Origin: Sphingomonas sp.
GTDB taxonomy: Bacteria; Pseudomonadota; Alphaproteobacteria; Sphingomonadales; Sphingomonadaceae
Direction: 5' to 3'
Assembly: GCA_025936675.1 (NCBI GenBank)
Contig: JAICSX010000008.1
Location: 7,162 to 71,161 of the forward strand
DNA length: 64,000 bases
This document shows, one piece after another, positions 38,247-47,924 of this stretch; position 1 is the stretch's first letter, and every line of letters starts with the position of its first letter. The translations under genes were made by a program, and so were the position numbers. Below the pieces are notes generated by a model, which saw only the letters and a list, made by a program, of their open reading frames with translations, was not told the origin of the DNA and searched no databases.

Positions 38247-39161
38247 TCAGGCGAAACTGCCGATCTGTCCTCGCCCCATTTCCTCGTGCACGCGTTCGAT
38301 CTGTCTATTGAATCGAAGATCCTGATTGGCCATCGATTCAGCATTCACGAGCCACATGTAAACGAGTGCCGCCTCACCGTAATAAACCTGATGCGAAACA
38401 AGCCGGGATTCGGCGAGCCAGACTTCCCCGGGCTCGAACGCCAAGCGATGCTTGGGTAGGTTCTCGCGCCAGGTTTGCGTCGTGCCGCCCAGCACCTCGG
38501 AATTGATATAGGACAGCAGCTCGTTGGGATCTGCGCCGGCAAAACGGCTGAGATCGTGCTCGTGATAAAGCGCTCTGATGAGCTGCGGGAACTGATGGCT
38601 GAGATGCCAGATGCGCGGACGACGATCGAGGTTGGAGAACACGCGCGCAGTGTGGAAATCGCCTTCGATCCAATGTTCGTCCCAATGCAGGTTTTCGAAC
38701 AATGTCTGCGTCAGCCGAACGCTGGGCACCAGCCGGTAAGGCTCGTAGCCTGCAAAAGCGATGCGGAAGATGCGAAGAGCTTCGTTGTGGGCGTACCGAA
38801 GCGTCCGCGCACAGCGATCGAAGAGTCCGGCGTCGCCGTGACACAGCGTATCGAAAAGCGCCTGACGGACCGGATCGTCGAACTTCCGTCCGGACCAGCC
38901 GCGCCGGGGCCGCTCGCCCTCGAAGAACATCGTCGAAACGAGCTTCTTGAGCTGCCGGCGAATATTCTTATCGGAGATTGAATCTGTAGATTTCGCGAGC
39001 GCGCCGAGAGCTTCGAAATCGCAGTCGAGCCGGAAGTCGCTGAGGATGACTACGTTGCCTTCCTCAATCAGGTCGGCGACGCCGCCGCGCGCCTCGATTT
39101 CGGGCAGCGACATCTGAATGACATAATCATCAACGTCCGGATGAAGTTCGACAACGGCCAT
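38247..39161 (-). CDS. Putative Fe(II)/2-oxoglutarate oxygenase, Kdo-hydroxylase-like (copy 1)
   Basis: 304 residues. The core ENLHWDEHW (HxD metal pair), then RVFSNLDRRPRIWHLSHQF, and near the C-terminus FEPGEVWLAESRLVSHQV with a third His, is the layout of Fe(II)/2OG oxygenases. It resembles the Kdo 3-hydroxylase (KdoO) family as I remember it. A paralogue lies at 43289-44308. It starts 30 bases after kpsT on the same strand, so it is probably the last gene of the kpsE-M-T operon. Inference: it hydroxylates Kdo or another sugar in the capsule linker. Assignment by eye only. Confidence 0.6.
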   Translation of the reverse strand: MAVVELHPDVDDYVIQMSLPEIEARGGVADLIEEGNVVILSDFRLDCDFEALGALAKSTDSISDKNIRRQLKKLVSTMFFEGERPRRGWSGRKFDDPVRQALFDTLCHGDAGLFDRCARTLRYAHNEALRIFRIAFAGYEPYRLVPSVRLTQTLFENLHWDEHWIEGDFHTARVFSNLDRRPRIWHLSHQFPQLIRALYHEHDLSRFAGADPNELLSYINSEVLGGTTQTWRENLPKHRLAFEPGEVWLAESRLVSHQVYYGEAALVYMWLVNAESMANQDLRFNRQIERVHEEMGRGQIGSFA

Positions 39162-39191
39162 TATAAATAAGGTTTCGCGAGATTGGTCTTG

Positions 39192-39896
39192 CTACTGAGT
39201 CTTGTTCATCTCAGCGACCATTTCTTGCTTTGATTCAAACCCCTCGCCGATCATCGCTTTGTAAAGAAAATAGACGTCGTCGAAATTTTCGTGATGCTCC
39301 ACCGTGCCATCGCGAAAGAGAAGGAAGCGATCGCAGGTTTCCTTCAGGTTTCGATGGCTGTGCGAGACGATGATCATCGCCTTGTGACGCCGCTTCTCGA
39401 ACAGCTCCACCTTACACCGCTCGCGAAAGCGGGCGTCGCCGACGGAGAGCACTTCGTCGATCAGGTAGCAGTCGAAATCGACGGTCATGGAAATGGCGAA
39501 CGCGAGCCTCGCCTTCATTCCCGTCGAGTAGCTCGCGACCGGCTCGTTCATGTAAATGCCGAGTTCGGAAAATTCTTCGACGAACTTGAACCGCGGCTCG
39601 AACTCCACGCCGTAGATGCGGCAAATGAAACGGACGTTATCCGCGCCGGTCAGGGCGCCGCTGAAGCCGCCGGAGAAGGCTAGTGGCCATGAAACGGACA
39701 TATTGCGCTCGATCATTCCAACCGTAGGCGGTTCGGCGCCGCTGATCAGCCGCACAAGCGTGGATTTCCCAGCGCCGTTGCGACCGAGGATGCCAATCCG
39801 TTCGCCGGGTTCGATCGTCAGGTTCACGTTGTCGAGCACGCGACGCATTCCCACGCGCGTGGGGTAATCCTTACAGACGTTCGTCAGCCTGATCAT
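39192..39896 (-). CDS. kpsT: Capsule export ABC transporter ATPase (KpsT-type)
   Basis: 234 residues from ATG 39896; longer readings upstream overlap the permease gene and do not belong to the protein. Walker A is GRNGAGKST, the signature region SYSTGMKARLAFAIS, Walker B YLIDEVLSVGD, and IIVSHSHRN holds the switch His. The short length and SYSTGMKAR are typical of the polysaccharide-exporting ABC-2 group. It powers transport of the lipid-linked capsule across the inner membrane. It overlaps the permease gene by 4 bases. Confidence 0.94.
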   Translation of the reverse strand: MIRLTNVCKDYPTRVGMRRVLDNVNLTIEPGERIGILGRNGAGKSTLVRLISGAEPPTVGMIERNMSVSWPLAFSGGFSGALTGADNVRFICRIYGVEFEPRFKFVEEFSELGIYMNEPVASYSTGMKARLAFAISMTVDFDCYLIDEVLSVGDARFRERCKVELFEKRRHKAMIIVSHSHRNLKETCDRFLLFRDGTVEHHENFDDVYFLYKAMIGEGFESKQEMVAEMNKTQ

Positions 39897-40711
39897 TCTT
39901 CCTCGCCGGTCTGCATGCCGATCTGACGCACCAGCACTAATCCGAGGAACGTCAATACCAGGTTTGCGACGAGCACATATTGCATGTCGTAATGCGCACT
40001 GAAGGCTGATCCAAACCACCCATCGCGGACGAATTCGAGGATGTTCACCATCGGTAGGCAAAGCACGATGGTTCTTATGGAGGAGGGCAATGCGTCGACG
40101 AGAAAACCGACACCCGAAAAGGCGAAGAGAATGAAGGCAAAGGGCGGCCACAGGCGTCCAATGACTGGAGCCTTCTCTGACAACCCGCCGACGGTTAGCG
40201 CCAGAGCCGCACCGAACCAGCAGAGGACCACCCAGCCTTCGATGACTTGAAGTGGATCCTCTGGCGGCGGCGACCAGCCCACGAAGTAAAGCACGATCGC
40301 AAGGCCAACGAAGCTCGTCGACACCGCCAGCACCTCGAGGAGGAGGCGGGCGAAATAAACGTCCGTGATGGTGACCGGCCGATGATAGAGCAAAGCCTTG
40401 TTGGAGAAGATGGCATTGAGGCAGCGAGCGACCATGTTCCTCCACAGGAGCACAGACGAATAACCCGTCAGTGCGAAGGCCCCGATCGGAATGTCGGAGC
40501 CATGGATCGACCGCGTGGCGGCCCAGAACAACGTGACCGCGAGAATGAATAGGCTCGGTTCGAGGAACAGCCAAAGGAACCCGATATTGTTGCGTCCGTA
40601 GCGAGTGAGCATCTCGCGGAGGAGTAGGGCCCTCAAGACACGGCGATTGACCTGCCACGGGCTGGATCGGAGGAGAATCCCGGTCGCCGCGCCCGATCTT
40701 TTAAAGCGCAT
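39893..40711 (-). CDS. kpsM: Capsule export ABC transporter permease (KpsM-type)
   Basis: 272 residues with an ABC-2 membrane domain. REMLTRYGRNNIGFLWLFLEP is the usual amphipathic entry, followed by about six hydrophobic helices. It pairs with KpsT to move polysaccharide through the inner membrane. It overlaps kpsE by 11 bases upstream and kpsT by 4 downstream, so the three are one operon. Confidence 0.93.
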   Translation of the reverse strand: MRFKRSGAATGILLRSSPWQVNRRVLRALLLREMLTRYGRNNIGFLWLFLEPSLFILAVTLFWAATRSIHGSDIPIGAFALTGYSSVLLWRNMVARCLNAIFSNKALLYHRPVTITDVYFARLLLEVLAVSTSFVGLAIVLYFVGWSPPPEDPLQVIEGWVVLCWFGAALALTVGGLSEKAPVIGRLWPPFAFILFAFSGVGFLVDALPSSIRTIVLCLPMVNILEFVRDGWFGSAFSAHYDMQYVLVANLVLTFLGLVLVRQIGMQTGEEE

Positions 40712-41831
40712 GTTCTCTTACGCCGGCGAGCAGCATCTTGAGGATGCCGTAAGCGAGCAAGCTGAGCGCGAGCGTAGCGAAGATTCCGCGCAGGCGCCTC
40801 GGCTCGACCGGCGAATCCGGAAGGTTCGGCTGGACGATGCGTTCGATATAGGCCTGCTTGCGCTGAGATTCGCTCTTCGCATCCTCGAGTGTGGCGAGCG
40901 CAGCGGCAAGCTGCTTGTCGGCGAATTGGCTTTCCAGGAGCAGGCGCTGATACCGAACGGCGCTCGCTGCGAGAGAGCCCCGGTTACCCGCGACCTGTCC
41001 CATCGTTCGGTTGATCTCGCCCTGGAGCGTGCCAATCTGAGTCTGGATGATCGGAATCCGCGGGTTTTCGGGCGTGTATCGCTCGAGCTGGGCTAATTCG
41101 GTCTTGGAAGCGATGAGCTGATCCTGCAGCTTCGAGACCATCTCCATCTGCGCCTGCGCCTGCTTCTCAGGGTCAACGACGCCCTGGTTGTTGCGGTAGG
41201 CCGCTAGAGCGAGCGCTGCTGATTGGGATTGCGCCTTTGCTTGGGCCACCTCTTGCTCGGCGTACCGGACAAGATCGAGCTTGCCCGGTTCGTTGAGCTT
41301 GTTCACGGTGGCTTCGGAAAGCTCCAGCAGCTCTTCATTGAACTTCTTCGCATCTTCCGGCGTGTAGGCGGCGACCGCGAGGGTCGAGATCGAAGTTGAG
41401 TTGTCGTTCGAGAGACCGACCTTCCCTTGGAAATATCGGTAGAGCTGTTCGAACGAGCCGGAGTTGCCGAGCGGGTTGAAGCGGTCGAAAATGGAAATGC
41501 CGGGGCGCGTGTATGCCTTCAGGAATGCGTCGTTGCGATTAATTGCCCGCAAGGCATCGCGAGATGTGGCGAAAGTCTGGGCGGCATAGACCTCGTCACC
41601 GGCGTTGGTGAAACCGGCGGTCTTGAGGATCACACCGAGGCTAGTGGCGGCGGGCTTTTCCGGGCTTCGAACGACGAACTTGGATTCGGAAATATAAACG
41701 TCCGACGCAAAGAAGCCGAAATAGAGGATCGCCAGCGAAACGGGCAGAATGACCGTCAAGACGAACAGCAATGGCTTGCGCTTGAATTCAAACCTCGAAG
41801 TTTTGAATTCTAGCTTTGGATTGATCAGCAT
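40701..41831 (-). CDS. kpsE: Capsule export inner-membrane protein (KpsE/PCP-type)
   Basis: 376 residues. One membrane helix near the N-terminus (about 21-42), a periplasmic Wzz-like part (VYISESKFVVRSPEKP), a long coiled coil (about 190-335), and a second helix near the C-terminus (GIFATLALSLLAYGILKMLL). This is the layout of polysaccharide co-polymerases that link the ABC exporter with the outer-membrane channel. First gene of the kpsE-M-T operon. Confidence 0.92.
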   Translation of the reverse strand: MLINPKLEFKTSRFEFKRKPLLFVLTVILPVSLAILYFGFFASDVYISESKFVVRSPEKPAATSLGVILKTAGFTNAGDEVYAAQTFATSRDALRAINRNDAFLKAYTRPGISIFDRFNPLGNSGSFEQLYRYFQGKVGLSNDNSTSISTLAVAAYTPEDAKKFNEELLELSEATVNKLNEPGKLDLVRYAEQEVAQAKAQSQSAALALAAYRNNQGVVDPEKQAQAQMEMVSKLQDQLIASKTELAQLERYTPENPRIPIIQTQIGTLQGEINRTMGQVAGNRGSLAASAVRYQRLLLESQFADKQLAAALATLEDAKSESQRKQAYIERIVQPNLPDSPVEPRRLRGIFATLALSLLAYGILKMLLAGVREHAL

Positions 41832-42058
41832 TATTGGCCTGTTCCCTTGTCGGCAGCCGCCGATGGGCGCGGAAAATGGGCGGGTTTACCCTAATTTGCA
41901 ACGTCCACGGACCGCCGCGTCGGAGAGCGTGGCTGCTTGCGGCGCTCGGCTGAACCGGGGTTGAATGACATTTCCTTAATCTGGCGGCCAGAAGGCTTTA
42001 GCGTTGAGCGAGAGCGCCAACCCTCTTAGAACGCTGATGAATCGAGATCGGAGCTCTA

Positions 42059-43279
42059 ATGGAAGTTGTTGACTTGGTTCCCGGACGACGGGAGCGAGAC
42101 ACATTGCGCGCCATGGTCATTGCGCTGACCTTCCTTTCGACCGCAGGCTGTACTGCGTTCGGGGCAAGCGGACCCACTTCACGCGCGGTCCACAGTGCCG
42201 AAAATCGGCCACTCGCAGGCTCACTTATCAAGGTGATCGACGTCAACGACGCGGTTACCCGCCAGGTCCTCAGCGCCAACCGGACGACGATGTTCTCTGA
42301 AACTCTCGGAGATGCTCCTCCCATAGGCACGATCATCGGTCGGGGCGATGTGCTGGGAGTCACGATCTGGGAAGCGCCTCCGGCCGCCTTGTTCGGTTCA
42401 CAGGCCGCATTCGGAGCGACCAACACCGGCTCGCTCCTGTCGTCGACCGCCGGGGTGAGCCAGCAAACGGCTCTCCCGGAAATGATGGTCGACAGCGACG
42501 GCATGATCCAGGTCCCCTTTGCAGGCTCGATTCCAGCTGCCGGCCGAACGCCGGAGCAGGTTCAGCGCGAGATTGTCAGGCGGCTGACCGGAAAGGCGCA
42601 CGATCCTCAGGTCATCGTCCGGCTTGTCCAGGACGCAAATTCGACGGTGACGGTTGTTGGCGACGTCGGTGACAGCAAGCGCGTCACGCTCACTCCCCGA
42701 GGTGAACGGCTGCTCGATGTCCTTGCCGCTTCGGGCGGCGTAAAGCAGCCCGTCGGCAAGACCACAATCCAGATCACGCGTGGCGATAAGGTCGTTTCGC
42801 TGCCGCTGGAGACGGTCATTCGCGATCCGGCGCAAAATATTCGTCTCGCATCGGACGACGTCGTCACGGCACTCTACCAACCCTACAGTTTCACCTCGCT
42901 CGGTGCGACCGGGACGAGCGCGGAAGTGCCGTTCGAAGAGACCGGAATCACCCTGGCCCAGGCGCTTGGCCGCGTCGGCGGCCTGAAGGACGACCGTGCA
43001 AATGTGCGTGGCGTCTTCATCTTCCGGCTTGAGAATCCGGCGGCAGTAGATCCTGCAATCGCCGCGACTGCACGGCGAACTCCCGACGGCCGCATCCCGG
43101 TCATCTACCGGGTCGACCTCGGCAACCCAGCGAGTTTCTTCGTCGCCCAGAGCTTCCCGATCCGAAACAAGGATGTGCTCTACGTCTCGAGCGCTCCGCT
43201 TGCCGACCTGCAGCGGTTCGTCAGCATTGTCTCGTCGATGGCCTTTTCGGTGATCGGGATCGGCCAGGCGATTCCGTGA
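42059..43279 (+). CDS. Outer-membrane polysaccharide export lipoprotein (KpsD/Wza-type)
   Basis: 406 residues. The start has GGAG at good spacing. A hydrophobic stretch ends in the lipobox LSTAGC (Cys about 31), so the mature protein is lipid-anchored. The export domain (GRGDVLGVTIWEAPP, MIQVPFAGSIPAAGRT) is followed by SLBB-type domains (VVGDVGDSKRVTLTPRGERLLDVLAASGG region). It forms the outer-membrane channel for the capsule. It is divergent from kpsE, with a shared 227-base control region between them. Confidence 0.92.
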   Translation: MEVVDLVPGRRERDTLRAMVIALTFLSTAGCTAFGASGPTSRAVHSAENRPLAGSLIKVIDVNDAVTRQVLSANRTTMFSETLGDAPPIGTIIGRGDVLGVTIWEAPPAALFGSQAAFGATNTGSLLSSTAGVSQQTALPEMMVDSDGMIQVPFAGSIPAAGRTPEQVQREIVRRLTGKAHDPQVIVRLVQDANSTVTVVGDVGDSKRVTLTPRGERLLDVLAASGGVKQPVGKTTIQITRGDKVVSLPLETVIRDPAQNIRLASDDVVTALYQPYSFTSLGATGTSAEVPFEETGITLAQALGRVGGLKDDRANVRGVFIFRLENPAAVDPAIAATARRTPDGRIPVIYRVDLGNPASFFVAQSFPIRNKDVLYVSSAPLADLQRFVSIVSSMAFSVIGIGQAIP

Positions 43280-43288
43280 CGATGAACG

Positions 43289-44308
43289 CTACGCGCTGAC
43301 CATTCCGCTATCGTCGAAGCGGCGAATCCGGCCGCTCCGCGTCTGTCCGAACACCTCGGCCCATTCCTCGCGCAGGTTGGGCGCGCTGGTGATTGCGGCG
43401 GGGGGGAAATAATTCACCTTCGCGGTCTCCTGGCCGAGCGGGACTTTGAGGCCCTCGGCAAAGGCGCCGCGAAGCTTCTCGGAGAAGGTGGGCCGTAGGC
43501 CCGGGTTCTCCGCATGCGGGATTTTTGCGTAGATCGACAGGACGCGGTGTCCTGAAAGCACCTGGTGACTAACGGTACGACCGTCCACGATCCAGACGTC
43601 GCCGGGATCGAAGTAGACCTGGTGCCTTGGCGCCCGCCGTTCGGTCGCTCTCTGGTTCCATCCGCCATAAGCGCGGCCGATTGCGCGCTTCAGGATGATC
43701 TCGCTCTTCTCATTCGGATCTAGTCCGCCGAGCAGGCGCTCTCCGCCTTCGCGAAACAGGCGCGTCACCTGGTAGCTGGTCGACCAAATGCGCGGATACG
43801 CGTCCAGGTTGATGTACAGCCGAAAGGCCTCGTGATCGTCGGAGTCCTGGTCGATGTCGTAATGGAGATTCTCCATCCGCGTCTCTGAGAAGCGCGTGAC
43901 CATGATCTTCGTGCCGACCGTGAGGCCGCCGAGCAGGCGATCGAGGAGCCTTTGCGCTATTCCTTCGATGATCTCGAGCTGTCCGAGGAAATAGTCGAAG
44001 CGCCCCTGATCGCCGTCGAAGCTCTCTTCCAGAACTTGGGCATAGAGCCCGCCGCGCTTCCCCATCCGGGCGACCATCAGCAGGTCCGTGAACTGGAACT
44101 TCTTCATTCCCCAGGTTTGGGGAAATCGAACGGTCTCCAGGAATTTGAAGTCGATGCGGTTGGTATCGAGGCCGTGCAGCACGGCAATCCGTTCGTTCAG
44201 ATAATCGTTGATAACCGCATCACGCGCCGCATCCTCGGTCGAGATGTCTGACCACTCATGAGCGCAGAAGTAATCGTCGAGGCGCTTGTCGAGGAATACG
44301 TCAACCAT
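43289..44308 (-). CDS. Putative Fe(II)/2-oxoglutarate oxygenase, Kdo-hydroxylase-like (copy 2)
   Basis: 339 residues. MENLHYDIDQDSDDHEAFRLYINLD carries the HxD pair (given as one block of the motif region), PRIWSTSYQVTRLF follows, and FDPGDVWIVDGRTVSHQVLSG has the distal His. These align with the copy at 38247-39161 through LHxD, R-x-x-x-NLD, PRIW and VSHQV. It is longer by a C-terminal tail of about 65 residues. It sits between the export lipoprotein and the rhamnose genes and is transcribed alone. Likely acts on a Kdo or related linker sugar; prediction by eye. Confidence 0.6.
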   Translation of the reverse strand: MVDVFLDKRLDDYFCAHEWSDISTEDAARDAVINDYLNERIAVLHGLDTNRIDFKFLETVRFPQTWGMKKFQFTDLLMVARMGKRGGLYAQVLEESFDGDQGRFDYFLGQLEIIEGIAQRLLDRLLGGLTVGTKIMVTRFSETRMENLHYDIDQDSDDHEAFRLYINLDAYPRIWSTSYQVTRLFREGGERLLGGLDPNEKSEIILKRAIGRAYGGWNQRATERRAPRHQVYFDPGDVWIVDGRTVSHQVLSGHRVLSIYAKIPHAENPGLRPTFSEKLRGAFAEGLKVPLGQETAKVNYFPPAAITSAPNLREEWAEVFGQTRSGRIRRFDDSGMVSA

Positions 44309-44474
44309 GGAAGCGTCGCCTAAATCCCTGCATCCAATGACGAACTAGCCCCGTCCCGGCCAGCCGCCAAGTTCCAATCGCCTCGCCATGGCCCACGAAG
44401 AAGCAGCCGAAAATGGGCGGCTTGCAACAATCGGCGACTTATCTAATCGACCATCGCGCCCAGAACATTATCGG

Positions 44475-45047
44475 ATGAACATGGAATTCCGCAGCTTCGA
44501 CATCGAAGGCCCCGCCGAGATCATCCCTCCCAAGTTCGAGGATGAACGCGGCTATTTCTCCGAGATTTTCCGGCTGAATGTCTTTGCCGAGAAGTTTCCT
44601 GGCGTGGAATTCGTCCAGGAAAACCAGTCGCTGAGCGTCCGCACCGGCACGATCCGCGGGCTCCATTTCCAGACCAAGCCGGCGACGCAGGGGAAGCTCG
44701 TCCGCTGCATTGCCGGCCGCTTGTTCGACGTTGCCGTCGACATCCGCTCGGATTCGCCGACCTACGGCAAATGGGTCTCGGTCGTGCTTTCGCCCGAGGA
44801 GAACAATCAGCTTTGGGTACCGGTCGGGTTCGCGCATGGCTTCTGCACGCTCGAGCCGAACAGCATCATCAGCTATCGTGTGACCGGCTACTACAGTCCG
44901 GAGAACGACAAGGGCGTCGCCTGGAATGACCCCGACATCGCGATTGACTGGCCGGACATCGCAGATGGTGAGACGCTCTCGGTCAAGGATCGCAGCCAGC
45001 CGCGGCTTGCCGATCTGCCGCCCTATTTCTCAATGAAAGACAGTTGA
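44475..45047 (+). CDS. rfbC: dTDP-4-dehydrorhamnose 3,5-epimerase
   Basis: 190 residues from ATG 44475, the usual size for RmlC; an upstream in-frame ATG (44388) would add an unlikely 29 residues. [28 protein letters not shown] (with the catalytic His), QGKLVRC and [11 protein letters not shown] are family blocks. The enzyme epimerises dTDP-4-keto-6-deoxyglucose at C3 and C5. First gene of the rfbC-B-D-A operon. Confidence 0.94.
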   Translation: MNMEFRSFDIEGPAEIIPPKFEDERGYFSEIFRLNVFAEKFPGVEFVQENQSLSVRTGTIRGLHFQTKPATQGKLVRCIAGRLFDVAVDIRSDSPTYGKWVSVVLSPEENNQLWVPVGFAHGFCTLEPNSIISYRVTGYYSPENDKGVAWNDPDIAIDWPDIADGETLSVKDRSQPRLADLPPYFSMKDS

Positions 45048-46105
45048 TGCGCGTGATCGTTACGGGAGGCGCCGGGTTCATCGGCTCCGCACTGGTGAGG
45101 CATCTCGTCCTCGAGAAGGGCTATGAGGTCCTCAACGTCGATGCGCTGACTTACGCCGGCTACTTGCCGTCGCTCAAAGAGGTTGAAGGAAAGCCGAACT
45201 ACCGCTTTCTCCACGCCAACATCTGCGACCGGGCTGCGATGGAGCAGGCGATCTCCGGATTCCGGCCGGACCGAATCATGCATCTCGCCGCTGAAAGCCA
45301 TGTCGACCGGTCGATCACGGGCGCCGCCGATTTCATTCAGACCAATGTGATCGGCACCTTCACCTTGCTCGAAGCGGCGAAGGATTATTGGGCTGGGCTC
45401 GACGGTCCGGCGAAGGAAGACTTCCGGTTCCACCACGTCTCAACCGACGAAGTTTATGGCTCACTCGGGCAGGAGGGTCTTTTCACCGAGGAAACGCCGT
45501 ATGACCCGAGCTCCCCTTACTCGGCATCCAAAGCGTCGTCCGACCACCTCGTTATGGCCTGGCAGCGCACATATGGGCTCCCGGTCGTCGTCTCGAACTG
45601 CTCGAACAATTACGGGCCCTATCACTTCCCAGAGAAGCTCATCCCGCTGGCGATTCTCAACGCACTCGCCGGCGAACGGCTGCCAGTCTACGGCAAGGGC
45701 GAGAATGTTCGCGACTGGCTTTACGTCGAGGACCATGCGCGCGCCCTCGACCTCATTGCCGAGCGTGGGCGGGTCGGCGAAACGTACAATGTCGGCGGCC
45801 GCAACGAGCGGCGGAACATCGATGTCGTGCGGCGGATCTGCGCGGTGCTGGACGAACTGGTCCCGGCGAACCGCCCACGCGAGGAGCTCATCGAGTTCGT
45901 GACCGACCGTCCGGGGCACGACGCCCGCTATGCGATCGACGCGACCAAGCTGGAGTCGGAGCTCGGCTGGCGCGCCCGGGAAGATTTCGACAGCGGGATC
46001 GAGAAGACCGTCCAATGGTATCTCGACAATGAATGGTGGTGGCGCCCGCTTCGAGAGCGTTATGCCGGCCAGCGGCTCGGCCTGCTCAATTCCGGGAAGA
46101 ACTGA
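45047..46105 (+). CDS. rfbB: dTDP-glucose 4,6-dehydratase
   Basis: 352 residues from ATG 45047, overlapping the rfbC stop by one base (TGATG). NAD-binding [29 protein letters not shown] and the catalytic [10 protein letters not shown] (Y-x-x-x-K) are all present. It makes dTDP-4-keto-6-deoxyglucose, the second step of dTDP-rhamnose synthesis. Confidence 0.96.
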   Translation: MRVIVTGGAGFIGSALVRHLVLEKGYEVLNVDALTYAGYLPSLKEVEGKPNYRFLHANICDRAAMEQAISGFRPDRIMHLAAESHVDRSITGAADFIQTNVIGTFTLLEAAKDYWAGLDGPAKEDFRFHHVSTDEVYGSLGQEGLFTEETPYDPSSPYSASKASSDHLVMAWQRTYGLPVVVSNCSNNYGPYHFPEKLIPLAILNALAGERLPVYGKGENVRDWLYVEDHARALDLIAERGRVGETYNVGGRNERRNIDVVRRICAVLDELVPANRPREELIEFVTDRPGHDARYAIDATKLESELGWRAREDFDSGIEKTVQWYLDNEWWWRPLRERYAGQRLGLLNSGKN

Positions 46106-46111
46106 CGGGCG

Positions 46112-47002
46112 ATGCGGCTTGTCGTCACCGGCCGGCAAGGGCAAGTCGCGCGATCGCTCGTCGAACGGGCGGCGGGTACCGGCATCGAAGTGATCACGCT
46201 TGAGCGGCCGCAGCTGGATCTCGCTGGACCGTCGGATCGGATCACAAAAGTGATCGAAGCAGCTCGGCCGGACGTAATCGCGTCTGCCGCCGCGTATACC
46301 GCCGTCGACAAGGCCGAGAGCGAACCCGAGCTAGCCTTTGCCGTCAACGAGGGAGGCGCTCGCGCGGTGGCCCAGGCTGCGAACCGGCTTGGCTTGCCGC
46401 TCATCCATTTGTCCACCGACTATGTCTTCGATGGTTTGAAAGACGCCCCCTACCTCGAGGGCGATTCAACCGGGCCGACCGGCGTTTATGGAGCATCCAA
46501 GCTCGCCGGGGAGAAGGCGGTTCTCTTCGAACATCGAGATAGCGCCGTGCTTCGGACCGCTTGGGTCTACAGCCCCTTCGGCGCGAACTTCGTCAAGACG
46601 ATGCTGCGCCTCGCGGGTGACCGCGACGAAGTCGCCGTGGTTGCCGACCAGCGCGGCAATCCAACGAGCGCCCTCGACATCGCGGGCGGCATTTTGAGGG
46701 TAGCGAAGAACCTGGCCGGCAGCGCGGACCCAAATCTTCGCGGAATCTTTCACATGACCGCTGCGGGCGAGGCAAGCTGGGCCGAATTCGCCGAGGCGAT
46801 CTTTGCGGCATCAGGTGAATACGGAGGGCCAACGGCTCACGTCCGATCCATCCGGACCGCAGATTATCCTACCGCTGCGAAGCGACCCCCGAATTCGCGC
46901 CTGGATTCCTCGAAGGTCGCTCGTTTGCATGGAGTAAGCTTGCCCGACTGGCGTTCATCCTTGAAAGAGGTGGTATCGCGGCTGGTGCAGACCGGCGCAT
47001 GA
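46112..47002 (+). CDS. rfbD: dTDP-4-dehydrorhamnose reductase
   Basis: 296 residues, 6 bases after rfb[13 protein letters not shown] near the start binds NADPH, followed by [21 protein letters not shown] and YGASKLAGE (Y-x-x-x-K). It performs the final reduction to dTDP-L-rhamnose. Confidence 0.95.
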   Translation: MRLVVTGRQGQVARSLVERAAGTGIEVITLERPQLDLAGPSDRITKVIEAARPDVIASAAAYTAVDKAESEPELAFAVNEGGARAVAQAANRLGLPLIHLSTDYVFDGLKDAPYLEGDSTGPTGVYGASKLAGEKAVLFEHRDSAVLRTAWVYSPFGANFVKTMLRLAGDRDEVAVVADQRGNPTSALDIAGGILRVAKNLAGSADPNLRGIFHMTAAGEASWAEFAEAIFAASGEYGGPTAHVRSIRTADYPTAAKRPPNSRLDSSKVARLHGVSLPDWRSSLKEVVSRLVQTGA

Positions 47003-47018
47003 GGAGCGTTCGAGACTG

Positions 47019-47888
47019 ATGAAGGGCATCATCCTTGCCGGCGGGAGCGGGACCCGGCTGTTTCCAATGACGCTCGCTGTCTCGAAGCAGCTGATGCCGG
47101 TCTACGACAAGCCGATGATCTATTATCCGCTGAGCACCTTGATGCTCGCGGGCATTCGCGACGTGCTGATCATCACGACGCCGCACGACGCCCCATTGTT
47201 TCGGCACCTGCTCGGCGACGGATCGCAATGGGGAATCTCGATCAGCTATGCGGTGCAGCCCCAGCCAAAGGGCCTCGCCCAGGCCTTCACGATCGGTGCC
47301 GACTTCGTGGCCGGCGGCCCGTCGTGCCTCGTCCTGGGCGATAACATCTTCTTCGGCCACGGCCTGTCGGATGTTCTTGAACGGGCGCGCAATCGGACCA
47401 CCGGGGCGACAGTCTTCGCCTACCACGTCGCCGATCCCGAGCGTTATGGCGTGGTCGATTTCGACTCCGACATGCGTGCGCTCAGCATCGAGGAAAAGCC
47501 GGCGCAGCCGAAATCGAACTGGGCGGTAACCGGCCTCTATTTCTATGATTCGCAGGTCGTCGACATCGCCGCGAACCTGAAGCCGTCCGCGCGCGGAGAG
47601 CTGGAAATCACCGACGTCAACCAGGCCTATCTCGACAAGGGCGAGCTCCGGGTCGAGGTAATGGGCCGCGGCTATGCCTGGCTCGATACCGGCACGCCGG
47701 AGAGCTTGCTCGAGGCTGCGGAATTCGTCGGTACCCTCGAGCGGCGGCAGGGGATGAAGATCGCCTGTCCGGAAGAGATTGCATGGCGGGCCGGGTTCAT
47801 CGATGACGCCGGGCTGGAGCGCGCGATCAGCGCACTCGGCAAAAGCGATTACGCGTCGTACCTCCGCAGTCTTCCGCAGTCGGGCTAG
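47019..47888 (+). CDS. rfbA: Glucose-1-phosphate thymidylyltransferase
   Basis: 289 residues. [13 protein letters not shown] is the nucleotide-binding signature; [30 protein letters not shown] and [12 protein letters not shown] follow, as in RmlA. It makes dTDP-glucose, the first step of the rhamnose pathway. The order C-B-D-A within one operon gives a complete dTDP-rhamnose supply for the capsule locus. Confidence 0.96.
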   Translation: MKGIILAGGSGTRLFPMTLAVSKQLMPVYDKPMIYYPLSTLMLAGIRDVLIITTPHDAPLFRHLLGDGSQWGISISYAVQPQPKGLAQAFTIGADFVAGGPSCLVLGDNIFFGHGLSDVLERARNRTTGATVFAYHVADPERYGVVDFDSDMRALSIEEKPAQPKSNWAVTGLYFYDSQVVDIAANLKPSARGELEITDVNQAYLDKGELRVEVMGRGYAWLDTGTPESLLEAAEFVGTLERRQGMKIACPEEIAWRAGFIDDAGLERAISALGKSDYASYLRSLPQSG

Positions 47889-47924
47889 AGTGGCTGACGC
47901 TCGCTTGGCGCGGCTGCAGTTGTG

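Noticed and set aside
39897..40658. Possible long N-terminal extension of the KpsT protein
   Set aside because: The extra part is another frame of the kpsM gene and has no family similarity; the ABC domain starts at ATG 39896.
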